From assembly GCA_012516785.1 (NCBI GenBank), contig JAAYWH010000029.1, positions 1 to 64,000 on the forward strand: a stretch of DNA of 64,000 nt, written 5' to 3'. Under the pieces are notes generated by a model, which saw only the letters and a program-made list of their open reading frames with translations, had not been told where the DNA came from and ran no database searches. The position numbers were made by a program, and so were the translations under genes. Shown in pieces: positions 35,546-44,541 of the stretch. The DNA comes from Methanomicrobiales archaeon (GTDB lineage Archaea; Halobacteriota; Methanomicrobia; Methanomicrobiales; Methanospirillaceae). Every line of letters starts with the position of its first letter. Positions within the stretch are counted from its first letter, which is position 1.

Positions 35546-36442
35546 ATGCATCAGGTCATGAGAGGTTATGTGGATCTCCTGCGGCTCCATTTCTTTTTTG
35601 CGTGGCCTGTCCTCTTCTGCTCGGGATACCTCCTTGCCACTTCCGTATACGGTCTCTTCTCATGGTATGACCTCCTGAAAGTAGCGTTCATCGGTTTCCT
35701 TGGATTTGAAGCAGGGTTTGTCCTCAATGACTATGTTGACAGGCATTACGATACCCGGGATATCGAAACCGGAAAGCTGACCAAGTACTGGAGAATGTTT
35801 GGGAGGCGACCGATTCCGGAGGGGCTGGTCTCTTCCCGGGAGGCAGTTGTCGTATTTATTATCCTTGTGACAGCGACCGTCCTCCTCACCGCGACCCTTC
35901 CTTTTCCTCATTCGGCATTCGTCTTGCTGATCATGCTCTGCAGTTACGGTGTCGAGGTCTTTTACCAGGTGAGAAAGCGAAACCAGCGTTTCCCTCTTGC
36001 ACAGCTGGTAGGACGCACCGATTTTGCCCTGTTCCCCATCGCAGGGTACCTGTGCATCGGCTATCCCGATGTGCTGGCCCTCTTTTACTTCATGTTCTTT
36101 TACCCGTTTGCCCAGGCCCACCTTGGAGCAAATGACCTGATCGATGTCGCGAATGACAGGGCACGGGGGATGAATACGGTGGCAACCCTGTACGGGCTTT
36201 CGGGAACAGCGCTCTGGATTGCAGGATTCACTGCAATCCATGTGATCACCGCAGTCCTCTTCATGACCCGCCTGGGCTGGATAGCACGGGGCGGAATCGT
36301 CCTTGGGCTCTGCCTGCTTCTCGTGGCAAACATGGCGATCAGCAGGGACAGGACCCCGGATACCTGCCTTCGGATGCTTCCGCTCTTCCACATCACCATG
36401 CTGATTTATGCCGTGTCGATCGGTCTTGACAGCTTCTTCTGA
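35546..36442 (+). CDS. UbiA-family prenyltransferase
   Basis: Product of about 298 residues. Both aspartate-rich motifs of the UbiA superfamily are present: LNDYVDRHYD and GANDLIDVAND. About seven to nine membrane helices. In archaea such enzymes attach isoprenoid chains to lipids (geranylgeranylglyceryl phosphate) or quinone-like rings; the substrate is not identifiable here. The start is uncertain: ATGs at 35477, 35546 and 35558 are in frame and none has a strong ribosome-binding site; 35546 gives the usual family length. Confidence 0.82.
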   Translation: MHQVMRGYVDLLRLHFFFAWPVLFCSGYLLATSVYGLFSWYDLLKVAFIGFLGFEAGFVLNDYVDRHYDTRDIETGKLTKYWRMFGRRPIPEGLVSSREAVVVFIILVTATVLLTATLPFPHSAFVLLIMLCSYGVEVFYQVRKRNQRFPLAQLVGRTDFALFPIAGYLCIGYPDVLALFYFMFFYPFAQAHLGANDLIDVANDRARGMNTVATLYGLSGTALWIAGFTAIHVITAVLFMTRLGWIARGGIVLGLCLLLVANMAISRDRTPDTCLRMLPLFHITMLIYAVSIGLDSFF

Positions 36443-36635
36443 ACGGAAAGAGAAAATTCAGGATATGCTGCCCGGGAATGCGGTTGAGGGAAACACTATA
36501 TCCCTCTTCTTTTCGAACAGGGGTAAAATCCAGTTAAAGCGGATCGTATCCATTCCTTTGGAGTGACAGGAAGGAAGGATCTGAAAGGAGGGACTAGCCC
36601 TCCCGGATACCGCTCTGTTCTCAGGTGATGCCAGG

Positions 36636-37460
36636 CTACCGGGCGTATGCCTCTACAAGGTCCCTCGCGGTGATGATCCCTTCCATGGTCTTGTTCTTCG
36701 TGAGGATTAGCCTGCGGATGTGTCTTGATGCCATTGTCTTTGCGGCGGCATGAATACTGATCCCGGCGGGAGCAGTGATCAGCGGTGATGAGGATGCCAT
36801 GCTCACCGGGGCATCAAGGGGCCTGTCCCGCGCGAGGAAGGTGGTGAGGAGATCACGTTCCGTGAATATCCCCAAAGGGTGGTCATCCCTCATGACGAGA
36901 AGGCTGCCGATCCGCTCCCTGCCCATAAGACGGGCTGCCTCTTCAACGGTCTCATCCTCCCCGATGCTTTTTACGTCCCGCGTCATGAATTCGTCAACGG
37001 TGAGCGATGTCTCGGGAGCATCGGGCATCTCCCGGATGAGGTCTGATGCGGTGATCACCCCGGCAATATCCCCGCACTGGAAGACGGCGAGCCTCCCTTT
37101 TCGCCGGATCATGGTCCGTGCCGCTTCCCTGATCTCCAGGTCGGGACAGATCTTGATGAGCGGGTACGACATCACATGGCTGACCTTTGTCGCCCCGATA
37201 TCAAGACCCCCTGCCAGGATCTTTGAAAGCAGGTCCCGTTCGGTCACGATCCCGATCGGGGTGCCATATTGCATGACGATCAGGCTCCCGATATGTTTCT
37301 CACCCATCTGCTTTGCGGCATCTGCCATGATGGTGTCGGGGGTTGTGATGGCAACCTCCCTGCTCATGATATCCTCCACCTTCAGGTGGCGCTTGTATTC
37401 CTTGTAAGCACGGTCGAGAACGCTCGGGAATTCAATACCAGGCTTTTCCGCTGCAACCAT
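36636..37460 (-). CDS. Protein with four CBS domains
   Basis: Product of 274 residues, two tandem CBS pairs (about 28-85, 95-145, 153-205, 212-272). Repeated segments VEDIMSREVAITTPDTI, IGSLIVMQYGTPIGIVTERDLL, VDEFMTRDVKSIGEDETV and IGSLLVMRDDHPLGIFTERDLL show the duplication. CBS pairs sense adenine nucleotides. No enzyme domain is attached, so it is probably a stand-alone sensor; its partner is unknown. Confidence 0.9.
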   Translation of the reverse strand: MVAAEKPGIEFPSVLDRAYKEYKRHLKVEDIMSREVAITTPDTIMADAAKQMGEKHIGSLIVMQYGTPIGIVTERDLLSKILAGGLDIGATKVSHVMSYPLIKICPDLEIREAARTMIRRKGRLAVFQCGDIAGVITASDLIREMPDAPETSLTVDEFMTRDVKSIGEDETVEEAARLMGRERIGSLLVMRDDHPLGIFTERDLLTTFLARDRPLDAPVSMASSSPLITAPAGISIHAAAKTMASRHIRRLILTKNKTMEGIITARDLVEAYAR

Positions 37461-37839
37461 TGAAAGTCCCCATTGTGAGGATCAGCTCCAGATGTTTAAA
37501 GGTTTCGGAGGTATAACGCTCATCTGGTATGCCATCCTCTCCTAAAACTACTAAAAAGCCATATAAACGCGATATATTGAAAATAAACGTTTAAATATTC
37601 TTTTAATTCCACAAAATCAACCGATTACTGATCCGCAAAAGACCTTCACAGATTGCATGCACGGGCCTCTTCCGGTTCCATCCGATGAATCCCACTACCA
37701 CCTATTTCTCTCGTACAGAGCTTCAATAAAAAGATCCTTTTTAATAAGATATTTGCGACTATTTTTTGAAATGAAGCGATTTTATCAATACTCTCCATAA
37801 GTATAAACATAATTTCCTATGGAAATGCGGTTCCATGTT

Positions 37840-37870
37840 CAAAATGGGCGAAACGGAGTCCAAAATGGGC
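37840..37870. repeat. Two direct copies of CAAAATGGGC
   Basis: CAAAATGGGC occurs at 37840-37849 and again at 37861-37870; start-to-start distance is 21 bp, two turns of the helix, so both faces align. It could bind a regulator, but no gene start lies close by. Confidence 0.6.
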
Positions 37871-37990
37871 TTAATTTTGAGGTGATCCAGGTACCAGAAA
37901 TGATCCCGCATTCAACGCCATCTTTTCCCTCATCCCTCGTGGCTATCGGGAACATCTGGCTATTAATCGCATAAATCGGGGTTATGAAAA

Positions 37991-38008
37991 GAGTGCTGCT
38001 ATGGGGAT
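37991..38008. repeat. Copy of the tRNA-Glu 3' end (att-like direct repeat)
   Basis: The 18 bases GAGTGCTGCTATGGGGAT here are identical to 38043-38060, which covers the 3' acceptor end and part of the T arm of tRNA-Glu (minus strand). The copies are 52 bp apart. Partial tRNA copies of this sort are typical scars of integrase-type recombination. Confidence 0.75.
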
Positions 38009-38045
38009 ATCAAAACGGAAAGAGAATAGAACCCTCAGTGAGGAG

Positions 38046-38120
38046 TGCTGCTATGGGGATTCGAACCCCAGTCTTCGGCGTGAAAGGCCGAAATGATTGG
38101 CCGGACTACACTATAGCAGC
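38046..38120 (-). tRNA. tRNA-Glu (anticodon TTC)
   Basis: A 75-base tRNA on the minus strand. The acceptor stem GCTGCTA pairs with TAGCAGC and A is the discriminator. The anticodon arm TTCGGC-CTTTCAC-GCCGAA gives TTC. The T arm TGGGG-TTCGAAT-CCCCA is perfect. CCA is not encoded. The 3' end borders the duplicated att-like sequence. Confidence 0.96.
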
Positions 38121-38185
38121 AAAGTTGCTTTATCCTGTTAGATCTTCAACGTAAAAATAATTGTGGATGGGGATGCCGGGGAGTA

Positions 38186-39055
38186 TCACTGGTAGATCGG
38201 GGTCCCTTCGGTCTCGGTGACGGTTTTGAACGCTGCCATCAGCTGGCGGGTGACGGGGCCGGGTTTTCCGGTGCCGATCGCACGGCCATCGATCAGGACA
38301 ATCGGGGCGACCTCGGCCGCAGTGCCCGTGACAAAGACCTCGTCTGCCGAATACATATCGTAATACCCGAGGTTCTGCTCCACCAGGGTAAGGCCGTGTG
38401 ATTTTGCAATCTCAAGGACCACGGCACGGGTGATCCCCCTGAGGTTGTTTAGCGTCGGCGGGGTGAAGATGACCCCGTTTTTCACAATGAAGATATTGTC
38501 GCCCGACCCCTCCGACATATACCCGTTAGTATCAAAGAATATCGCCTCGTCGCCGCCCTTGTAGTTCGCCTCAATCTTGCCGAGGATGTTGTTCAAGTAG
38601 TTCAGGCTCTTGACATTCGGCGGGAGTGCCTCGGCAGGGTTCCTCCTGACCGAGACTGTGATCGCCTTGAGGCCCTTCTCGTAGAGATCACCGTACATCG
38701 CACCCCATTCAACGGCGATCACGATCACCGAGGCTATCGGGCACTTCCTCGGGTCGAGTCCAAGGTCTCCCACCCCCCTCGTGACGAGTGGCCGGATATA
38801 GCCGTTCGAGAGCTTGTTCCTTCTGAGCACCTCAAGGATGATCCCGGCCATCTCCTCTTTCGGGACCGGGACCTTGAGGTCAATGGTCCGGGCGGAGTCA
38901 TATAACCGGTCGAGGTGCTCCTGGAGGCGGAAGACCCTGCCGTTGTAGGCACGGATCCCTTCAAAGACCCCGTCCCCGTAGAGGAATCCATGGTCAAAGA
39001 CAGAGATGTGTGCCTCTTCCTTTGGCAGATATTTCCCGTCAATATAGATGATCAT
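38186..39055 (-). CDS. ilvE: Branched-chain amino acid aminotransferase
   Basis: Product of 289 residues, fold-type IV PLP enzyme. It begins [27 protein letters not shown]-like (read [11 protein letters not shown], then [17 protein letters not shown]). The cofactor lysine is in [11 protein letters not shown], and SEGSGDNIF and [10 protein letters not shown] close the active site. It interconverts leucine, isoleucine and valine with their oxoacids, complementing the leuC-leuD-leuB genes at the end of the window. D-amino-acid or aminodeoxychorismate relatives are less likely given the close IlvE match. Confidence 0.92.
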   Translation of the reverse strand: MIIYIDGKYLPKEEAHISVFDHGFLYGDGVFEGIRAYNGRVFRLQEHLDRLYDSARTIDLKVPVPKEEMAGIILEVLRRNKLSNGYIRPLVTRGVGDLGLDPRKCPIASVIVIAVEWGAMYGDLYEKGLKAITVSVRRNPAEALPPNVKSLNYLNNILGKIEANYKGGDEAIFFDTNGYMSEGSGDNIFIVKNGVIFTPPTLNNLRGITRAVVLEIAKSHGLTLVEQNLGYYDMYSADEVFVTGTAAEVAPIVLIDGRAIGTGKPGPVTRQLMAAFKTVTETEGTPIYQ

Positions 39056-39096
39056 ACCTGCTAGATTTGGAAGTACTAGTATTTTTTACCTGCTGG

Positions 39097-40479
39097 TTAT
39101 CCCCGGGCGCCGGTCCTGCAGGAAACGATAAAAGACGAGAACATGTTCCGGCTGCTTACCGGGTGAAGGTGGGTGTAGCTCCCGATTGTATTGTCCCGGA
39201 CGGCACCATCGAGCTGCCCCTTTATCCCTTTGCCACGCGAGAGGAGGTAGGAGAATCGGGTATCCGTCTGGAGATTCACATCAGAGTAATGGAACTCATG
39301 GCCCCGGAAATGTCCTGCACCGAGGGGATTTCCTCCCTGGCTCTCTCCTTCGACATAACTAACAATCCGGCGTGCAGGCATGATCGTTTCACCATCAAAG
39401 ACCCCGCACATCCCGCAGGCCTCCTCCTTGTCTGATCCCTGCCATCCCGCTTTCGTCCGTATCGCTCCGGTGAGGTACATCAGGCCCCCGCATTCGGCGT
39501 AGATCGGGATACCCTCCCTCGACCTCTCATGTACCGCATCCCTCATCCGGTCGTTTGCCTCGAGTTCATGCAGGAACAGTTCGGGGTATCCCCCTCCGAA
39601 GATGTACCCGTCCGCTTCCGGCAGCCGGTCATGGATCGGGCTGAAGGTGACTACCTTTGCCCCGCCAGCCCTTAGGTGGTCAAAGAGATCCGCATAATAG
39701 AAATTAAACGCTTCATCGAGTGCAACTGCAATGGTCGTATCGGGTACCTCGGCAGGCTCGAACAGGGGATCATGGCCGGGAGGGGTGGGGACCGTGGCTG
39801 ACAGTCCAAGGAGGAGATCGGGATCGATATGATCCCCCACCATTGCAGTAATGTTCTGGATGCGCCGGAGAAATGCAGGAGCAGTCTTTCCTTCGAGATA
39901 GGGCACCAGCCCCAGGTGGCGCATCGCAAGCTCCATGTCAGGCTGGCGTGGTACTGCCCCGATGACCGGGACCCCGCAATGGTGCTCGATTGCCTCGGTA
40001 GCCTTCCGGACATGCTGTGGCCCAGAGACATTGTTCAGGATGATCCCCCTGATATCGATCGCAGGGTCAAATGATTGGAATCCCTTCACAATGGCGGCGG
40101 CACTCCGGGTGATGCTCCGTGCACTTACCACCAGTACGACCGGTATGTTCAGGAGCTTTGCGACCGCTGCACTGCTCCCCTCATCCCCGAGGGACTCTGC
40201 CCCCTCGTAAAGCCCCCTGACACCTTCTACAAGGCCAACATCCGATCCCTCCATCCCGTGGGCGAAGATCCTGGCAAGATCTGTTCTTTCCATCACGAAG
40301 GTATCCAGGTTACGGCAGGGACGCCCTGTAACCCCGGTGAGGTAGGAGGGATCGATGTAGTCCATGCCCACTTTGAACGTCTGGACCGTCATCTTCTGCG
40401 AGAGCAGCGCAGCGATCGCGAGGCTGATGCTGGTCTTCCCGCTCCCTGAACGGTCCCCTGAGATCATCAGAGCTCGCAT
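39097..40479 (-). CDS. cfbB: Ni-sirohydrochlorin a,c-diamide synthase CfbB
   Basis: Product of 460 residues, CbiA-type. An N-terminal ATPase domain with SGDRSGSGKTSIS is joined to a C-terminal class I glutamine amidotransferase domain with the nucleophile in IYAECGGLMYLTG. CbiA amidates cobyrinate; in a cfb cluster the same chemistry acts on Ni-sirohydrochlorin, the second step towards coenzyme F430. Context (cfbD, cfbE, cfbA upstream in one run) decides the CfbB call. Its start overlaps the end of cfbD by 13 bases. Confidence 0.92.
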   Translation of the reverse strand: MRALMISGDRSGSGKTSISLAIAALLSQKMTVQTFKVGMDYIDPSYLTGVTGRPCRNLDTFVMERTDLARIFAHGMEGSDVGLVEGVRGLYEGAESLGDEGSSAAVAKLLNIPVVLVVSARSITRSAAAIVKGFQSFDPAIDIRGIILNNVSGPQHVRKATEAIEHHCGVPVIGAVPRQPDMELAMRHLGLVPYLEGKTAPAFLRRIQNITAMVGDHIDPDLLLGLSATVPTPPGHDPLFEPAEVPDTTIAVALDEAFNFYYADLFDHLRAGGAKVVTFSPIHDRLPEADGYIFGGGYPELFLHELEANDRMRDAVHERSREGIPIYAECGGLMYLTGAIRTKAGWQGSDKEEACGMCGVFDGETIMPARRIVSYVEGESQGGNPLGAGHFRGHEFHYSDVNLQTDTRFSYLLSRGKGIKGQLDGAVRDNTIGSYTHLHPVSSRNMFSSFIVSCRTGARG

Positions 40480-41540
40480 GACATGCTCCGGAGGATCGCA
40501 CCAAACTCGCTCTCGACAATATCTTTCACGCCAAGGGTCCGGGGATGGAGATCCACCTCAACGACGACGTGCCGGTGCCCAAGGTCACGGAGCGGCTCGA
40601 CCTGCCGCGGGCCGTTCGTTATCGAGAAGCATTCGATCCCATCGGTATATTCCCGGGGGATTGCGTGCGGAACCCCGACAATGAGTGCAAACTCAGGGTC
40701 AAGTTCTGAAAGCCGCTTCCCTACAGCCTCTCCGTTAGCACCGTACTCATCGAGGGCCCCCAAAAGCCCGGGTTCCAGCCCCCGCCCGGTCATCCCTGCA
40801 AGGATCCGTCGGGCATCTTGCCGGACCTTCGGAAGACCCCTGGCTTCAAGGTTTGCAAGATACGTGATGTCGGCACAGGGGCAGAGGTCATGGAGCGCCA
40901 GGAGTTCATCCGCGAACATGTATGCGGTCTCTTTCTTGGCGTTCATGATTGCAATCCCCCTCTTTCCCGAACCTGCAAGGGCGGCCAGCCTTCCCGCAAC
41001 GAGATGTTTGAGATCCCCCCGGGAGGGCTCTATATAGGGTTTACAGGCTGCTCCCCGGAGACGCTCCACTTCGTTTGCCATCCCGAGCAGGTATTTCTGG
41101 CGTTCGAGTTCATCGGCTGAGATCCATCCTGCCTCAGCGGCGGGTTCAAGGGTGGCGATCACACCCTCTATGTTCTCGGGATATCCTGCATGGATCTCGA
41201 TCGCGATGGTTGGCGTTGAGACGCCCGAGAGGGTTACTGCCGACTTGAGATCCTCACCGATGATCATGGAGACACAAGTACCCACGACCGCCATCCTGTG
41301 GGGGTGGAACTGCTCCTCGGCATACCTGAGAACCCGTTCGAGCGGCTCCTGCCCCCCGAAAATGAACTCGTGGTCGGCGAGTGAGGTGGTCAGCACCCGC
41401 ATCCCGTCTTCTTCAAGGAGCCGGGCATGCTTGAACGAGCATCCCGACGGCCCGTGGAGCACGGCTACATCGACCTCCAGATCGCGGGCGGTATAAAGGG
41501 CAGCGACAATCGAACTCGGCCTCGGCTGCATATACTTCAT
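40467..41540 (-). CDS. cfbD: Ni-sirohydrochlorin a,c-diamide reductive cyclase, CfbD subunit
   Basis: Product of 357 residues, a NifD-like protein. It begins MKYMQPRPSSIVAALYTARD. Cluster-type cysteines are in HGPSGCSFKH and VGTCVSMIIGEDL. With the NifH-like CfbC it performs the six-electron reduction and cyclisation of the F430 precursor. The ATG at 41540 follows GGAGGTGAGAGAAGCC; the long upstream extension of the frame lies over cfbE and is not translated. The partner gene cfbC is absent from this cluster. Confidence 0.93.
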   Translation of the reverse strand: MKYMQPRPSSIVAALYTARDLEVDVAVLHGPSGCSFKHARLLEEDGMRVLTTSLADHEFIFGGQEPLERVLRYAEEQFHPHRMAVVGTCVSMIIGEDLKSAVTLSGVSTPTIAIEIHAGYPENIEGVIATLEPAAEAGWISADELERQKYLLGMANEVERLRGAACKPYIEPSRGDLKHLVAGRLAALAGSGKRGIAIMNAKKETAYMFADELLALHDLCPCADITYLANLEARGLPKVRQDARRILAGMTGRGLEPGLLGALDEYGANGEAVGKRLSELDPEFALIVGVPHAIPREYTDGIECFSITNGPRQVEPLRDLGHRHVVVEVDLHPRTLGVKDIVESEFGAILRSMSCEL

Positions 41541-41548
41541 GGCTTCTC

Positions 41549-42751
41549 TCACCTCCAGCACTTCACGGAAAGGACAATGCTTCCACAGCTGGTAAGGGTG
41601 CGTGCGATGGAAATCCCCTCGGCAAGGGATCCAGCATAATGGAACGGGATACTCCTGCATCCGGGATCATCTCCGATCCCGGCATATTCGCTGCCAACCA
41701 TGATCACCATGGCAGGTTGGATCTCACCGATCACAGCAAGGATATCCTCTCTTGGAAATCCCTCGCACACCGCCCCGGTCTCTTTCCCGGTGACGAGCGT
41801 GATCTCCTCTTTGCCTGTAACATTCCTTGCGTACTGCACCGCAGACCGGGTTGTCAGTGCACAGGTCCCTGAATTTGAATTGTCGATGATCCGGATCCCC
41901 CCTTCAGATGTCTGGGACATCCTGCCCTGGATGGCCTGAAACGATGCGAGCCGTGACGGGTCGCCCCCCAGATCACAACCGGCAGCGGCTGCGAGCTGCA
42001 GGGGTATCCGGTAACTCTCGAGCATGAGGAGCGGGGATCCAAAGGTCCCGGTCATTCCCCCGCATTCCCACCGGCACACCTTACCATCAGTGACAGCGAC
42101 TGACTCAACCTGCACTGCACCCGGGGCATCAACTCCCGGGGCTACCAGAAGGCGGGGGAGCCGCTGCCCGGATCGGACCTTCTCGGCGAGGGCCTTCTTT
42201 TTTCCACCGGCGAAAAGGTAATCCTCCGATGAAGTGATGATCCCATACTCTCCTGCACCTGTGCACCCGAGAGAGACCTCGCTGATGCACCACCCCCCGA
42301 TACGCAGCGCCTCTTCTGCCGCCGGGACAAGGGAGGTGGGGGTAATACTCTTCTTCCAGATAAGGTCCTTTTCCGGGAAACGGTAGGTTCCTCTGGAAGT
42401 ATGGAGGATGCCCGGCCCCTTCATGACATGGGCAAGTGCACAGGCTGTGGTCGTCTTGCCCCTGGCCCCCGTGATCTCGATGAACGGTGCAGGCCTGTCC
42501 TTTCCGATGATCCACCTGACCGCATCGTGGTGTGAGATGACGGGGACCGTAAGCGACTGGAGCAGCGGGTGCCACGGATCGAGGTGAACCGGTGCAATAG
42601 CCAGGTCATACGACCGCTCTGCTGCGGTTGCGGCATCGATCCCCACATTTCCTCGGTAAACATCGACTACGTCTGTGAAATGGCCCCTGACGTTCAGGTA
42701 TCTTGCGATGTCAAGACCGCCATGGATCGTGTCGATAACAAGAATTCGCAT
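41549..42751 (-). CDS. cfbE: Coenzyme F430 synthetase CfbE (Mur-ligase-like)
   Basis: Product of 400 residues. The Mur-type P-loop is ITGARGKTTTACALA. The last part has LVTGKETGAVCEGFP and ends SIVLSVKCWR. CfbE uses ATP to close the six-membered carbocyclic ring from a propionate side chain, giving F430, the nickel cofactor of methyl-coenzyme M reductase. It lies between cfbA (6-base gap) and cfbD (8-base gap). It is shorter than a complete MurD, as is usual for CfbE. Confidence 0.92.
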   Translation of the reverse strand: MRILVIDTIHGGLDIARYLNVRGHFTDVVDVYRGNVGIDAATAAERSYDLAIAPVHLDPWHPLLQSLTVPVISHHDAVRWIIGKDRPAPFIEITGARGKTTTACALAHVMKGPGILHTSRGTYRFPEKDLIWKKSITPTSLVPAAEEALRIGGWCISEVSLGCTGAGEYGIITSSEDYLFAGGKKKALAEKVRSGQRLPRLLVAPGVDAPGAVQVESVAVTDGKVCRWECGGMTGTFGSPLLMLESYRIPLQLAAAAGCDLGGDPSRLASFQAIQGRMSQTSEGGIRIIDNSNSGTCALTTRSAVQYARNVTGKEEITLVTGKETGAVCEGFPREDILAVIGEIQPAMVIMVGSEYAGIGDDPGCRSIPFHYAGSLAEGISIARTLTSCGSIVLSVKCWR

Positions 42752-42757
42752 GAAGGA

Positions 42758-43159
42758 TTACAGGGTTGAGAGCACCCGTTCGGCATTCTTTATCATCAGG
42801 TCAGCAAGAAGCGGATCGCTGCCGATGGGATCTGCATAGAGGAGGGGGATGTTCTTTCCGTTCATTGCAAACTGCCCCTTTGTCTCCCCGCCCGATAGCC
42901 CTATGATCTCCGGGATATCCTGCAGGATATGTACCCCTTTGGCAAGGAACAGCGGCACGACAACCAGCACTTCGATAGGCTCGTTCCGAAACGCATCCAT
43001 GGAGTCCTTGATGGAGGGGGAGTTCATGTTCATAAATCCGCATTTTACGATAAAATCCGGATATCTCCTGGCAATAAGCCCGGCAGTCTCTTCGACAAGT
43101 TCCTTATTATACGGGAGTTTACTTCCATGGCCCACAAGGAGGATGCCCTTCTTACTCAT
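42758..43159 (-). CDS. cfbA: Sirohydrochlorin nickelochelatase CfbA
   Basis: Product of 133 residues, the small single-domain CbiX type that works as a dimer. Metal-site histidines lie in ILLVGHGSKLPYN and PLFLAKGVHILQD. It inserts nickel into sirohydrochlorin, the first step of F430 synthesis, and may also insert cobalt. The ATG at 43159 fits the family; the long upstream frame is not protein-like. First gene of the cfb run, divergent from the marker 9 operon. Confidence 0.93.
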   Translation of the reverse strand: MSKKGILLVGHGSKLPYNKELVEETAGLIARRYPDFIVKCGFMNMNSPSIKDSMDAFRNEPIEVLVVVPLFLAKGVHILQDIPEIIGLSGGETKGQFAMNGKNIPLLYADPIGSDPLLADLMIKNAERVLSTL

Positions 43160-43398
43160 ATGGTAATACGTTGTGCTGATGGACGTAAAACAATTGCCAA
43201 TTTTCCCCCCGAACATTCCAGGCAGCACCTCAGAATGAAGGAATCCGCAGGCACTGGAGGGGGAAGAAAGGGTTTTTATACCATTTTTTGTATATTCCTT
43301 CCGGTTTATTTTTAAGGTATTCAAACGATTTATAATCCCATACAATGGATCATCTACTGCATTCGGTGTAATTTTGAAACCTGTCCAGCGTGTTACAT

Positions 43399-44541
43399 AT
43401 GGAAAATAACGAATATTTCCGAAGGTTTGGAATCATTCTCAATCGTAAGGTGGTAAAGACTCCCCTTGCCATAGCATCCATGGCCGGAATCGTGGACGCC
43501 ACGTATGTGCTCGAGCGGGAGGCGCATGTCGGAGCTGCCTTTATCGGGGGATACTCCATTGATGAAAAGACGGTCGCTGCCAGCCATGAGATCGCGGCAA
43601 AAGGGAGACAGGAGTTCCTCTGTGACGATCCGCTCATGGAGATCGAGGAGCAGATCCGGCAGCTTCGCAGGAGTGATGTTGTTACCGGAGTCAATATGAG
43701 GGGGAGCTGCCCTGACTCATTCCGGGAGGCCGCCCGGCAGCTCGGGGACGAGGTGATCTATGAGATCGATGCCCACTGCCGCCAGGAGCCGATGAAACAG
43801 GCCGGGGTCGGTGAATATTACCTCCATCACCCTGATGAACTTGTCCAGTGCGTTCAGACGCTCAAGTCCGAAGGGGTCGTTGTCTCTGTGAAGATCCGGG
43901 CAGGAATACATTCCAACGATGCAGCTCTGGCACAGATTCTCTGGAAAGCCGGCGCCGATATCCTTCATGTCGACCTGATGGACTTTGGATACCAGAAGAT
44001 CCGGCAGATGCGGAACAACTGCCCTATCTTCATCATCGCAAACAACTCCATGAATACCTTTGAACGGATGAAAGAGATGCTCTCCCATGGTGCAGACATG
44101 GTCTCCCTCGCGCGGAAAGCCGATGAGCGGACACTTGGAGGCCTCGATGCTGCCATATCCCGGTATGCCGATGAGCATGGCTGGTATAACTCCCCAAAAC
44201 AGCTCTGCAGGGGTGGGGATCTCCGTTCCCTCGCGTTCTGCTGCATGCCGGTCAAGAATTGCCCCCTTATACCGACCCTGGAAAAGGCAGGGGTGACAAG
44301 GGAAGAATACATGAAGCTGAAGCAGGAGTACGTTAAAGATACCCCCCTGGCCGAGGGGAAACAGACCTGTTTTGGCAGCCTGGCCTGGTGCTGCAAGGAT
44401 TCCTCTCCCTGCATGTTCCGCGATCTCACGATACGGCAGGCAGGCCTGACCAACAGCGAGTACATGCGGAAGAAACGGGAACTTTCAGAGAAATTGATGC
44501 ACTGGTTGTTTTATGAACGGGCAACCGATAACACGTGCTGA
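43399..44541 (+). CDS. Methanogenesis marker protein 9 (Dus-like barrel)
   Basis: Product of 380 residues. The N-terminal 280 residues are a dihydrouridine-synthase-like TIM barrel (KTPLAIASMAGIVDATY, ADILHVDLMDFGYQKI). The C-terminal part has cysteine clusters CRGGDLRSLAFCCMPVKNCPL and CFGSLAWCCKDSSPC characteristic of methanogenesis marker 9. The family is found almost only in methanogens; function is unknown. A GTG at 43390 is an alternative start. Its end overlaps the CitG-like gene by 29 bases. It is divergent from the cfb cluster across about 240 bases. Confidence 0.88.
   Translation: MENNEYFRRFGIILNRKVVKTPLAIASMAGIVDATYVLEREAHVGAAFIGGYSIDEKTVAASHEIAAKGRQEFLCDDPLMEIEEQIRQLRRSDVVTGVNMRGSCPDSFREAARQLGDEVIYEIDAHCRQEPMKQAGVGEYYLHHPDELVQCVQTLKSEGVVVSVKIRAGIHSNDAALAQILWKAGADILHVDLMDFGYQKIRQMRNNCPIFIIANNSMNTFERMKEMLSHGADMVSLARKADERTLGGLDAAISRYADEHGWYNSPKQLCRGGDLRSLAFCCMPVKNCPLIPTLEKAGVTREEYMKLKQEYVKDTPLAEGKQTCFGSLAWCCKDSSPCMFRDLTIRQAGLTNSEYMRKKRELSEKLMHWLFYERATDNTC

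Larger units (their letters stand above)
37461..38045. other. AT-rich intergenic region before tRNA-Glu
   Basis: About 585 bases, strikingly richer in A and T than its surroundings (for example around 37555-37620 and 37735-37825), with no open frame worth calling. It contains a 10-bp direct repeat CAAAATGGGC and an 18-bp copy of the end of tRNA-Glu (both listed). It may be the remains of a lost insertion or a regulatory region. Confidence 0.6.
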
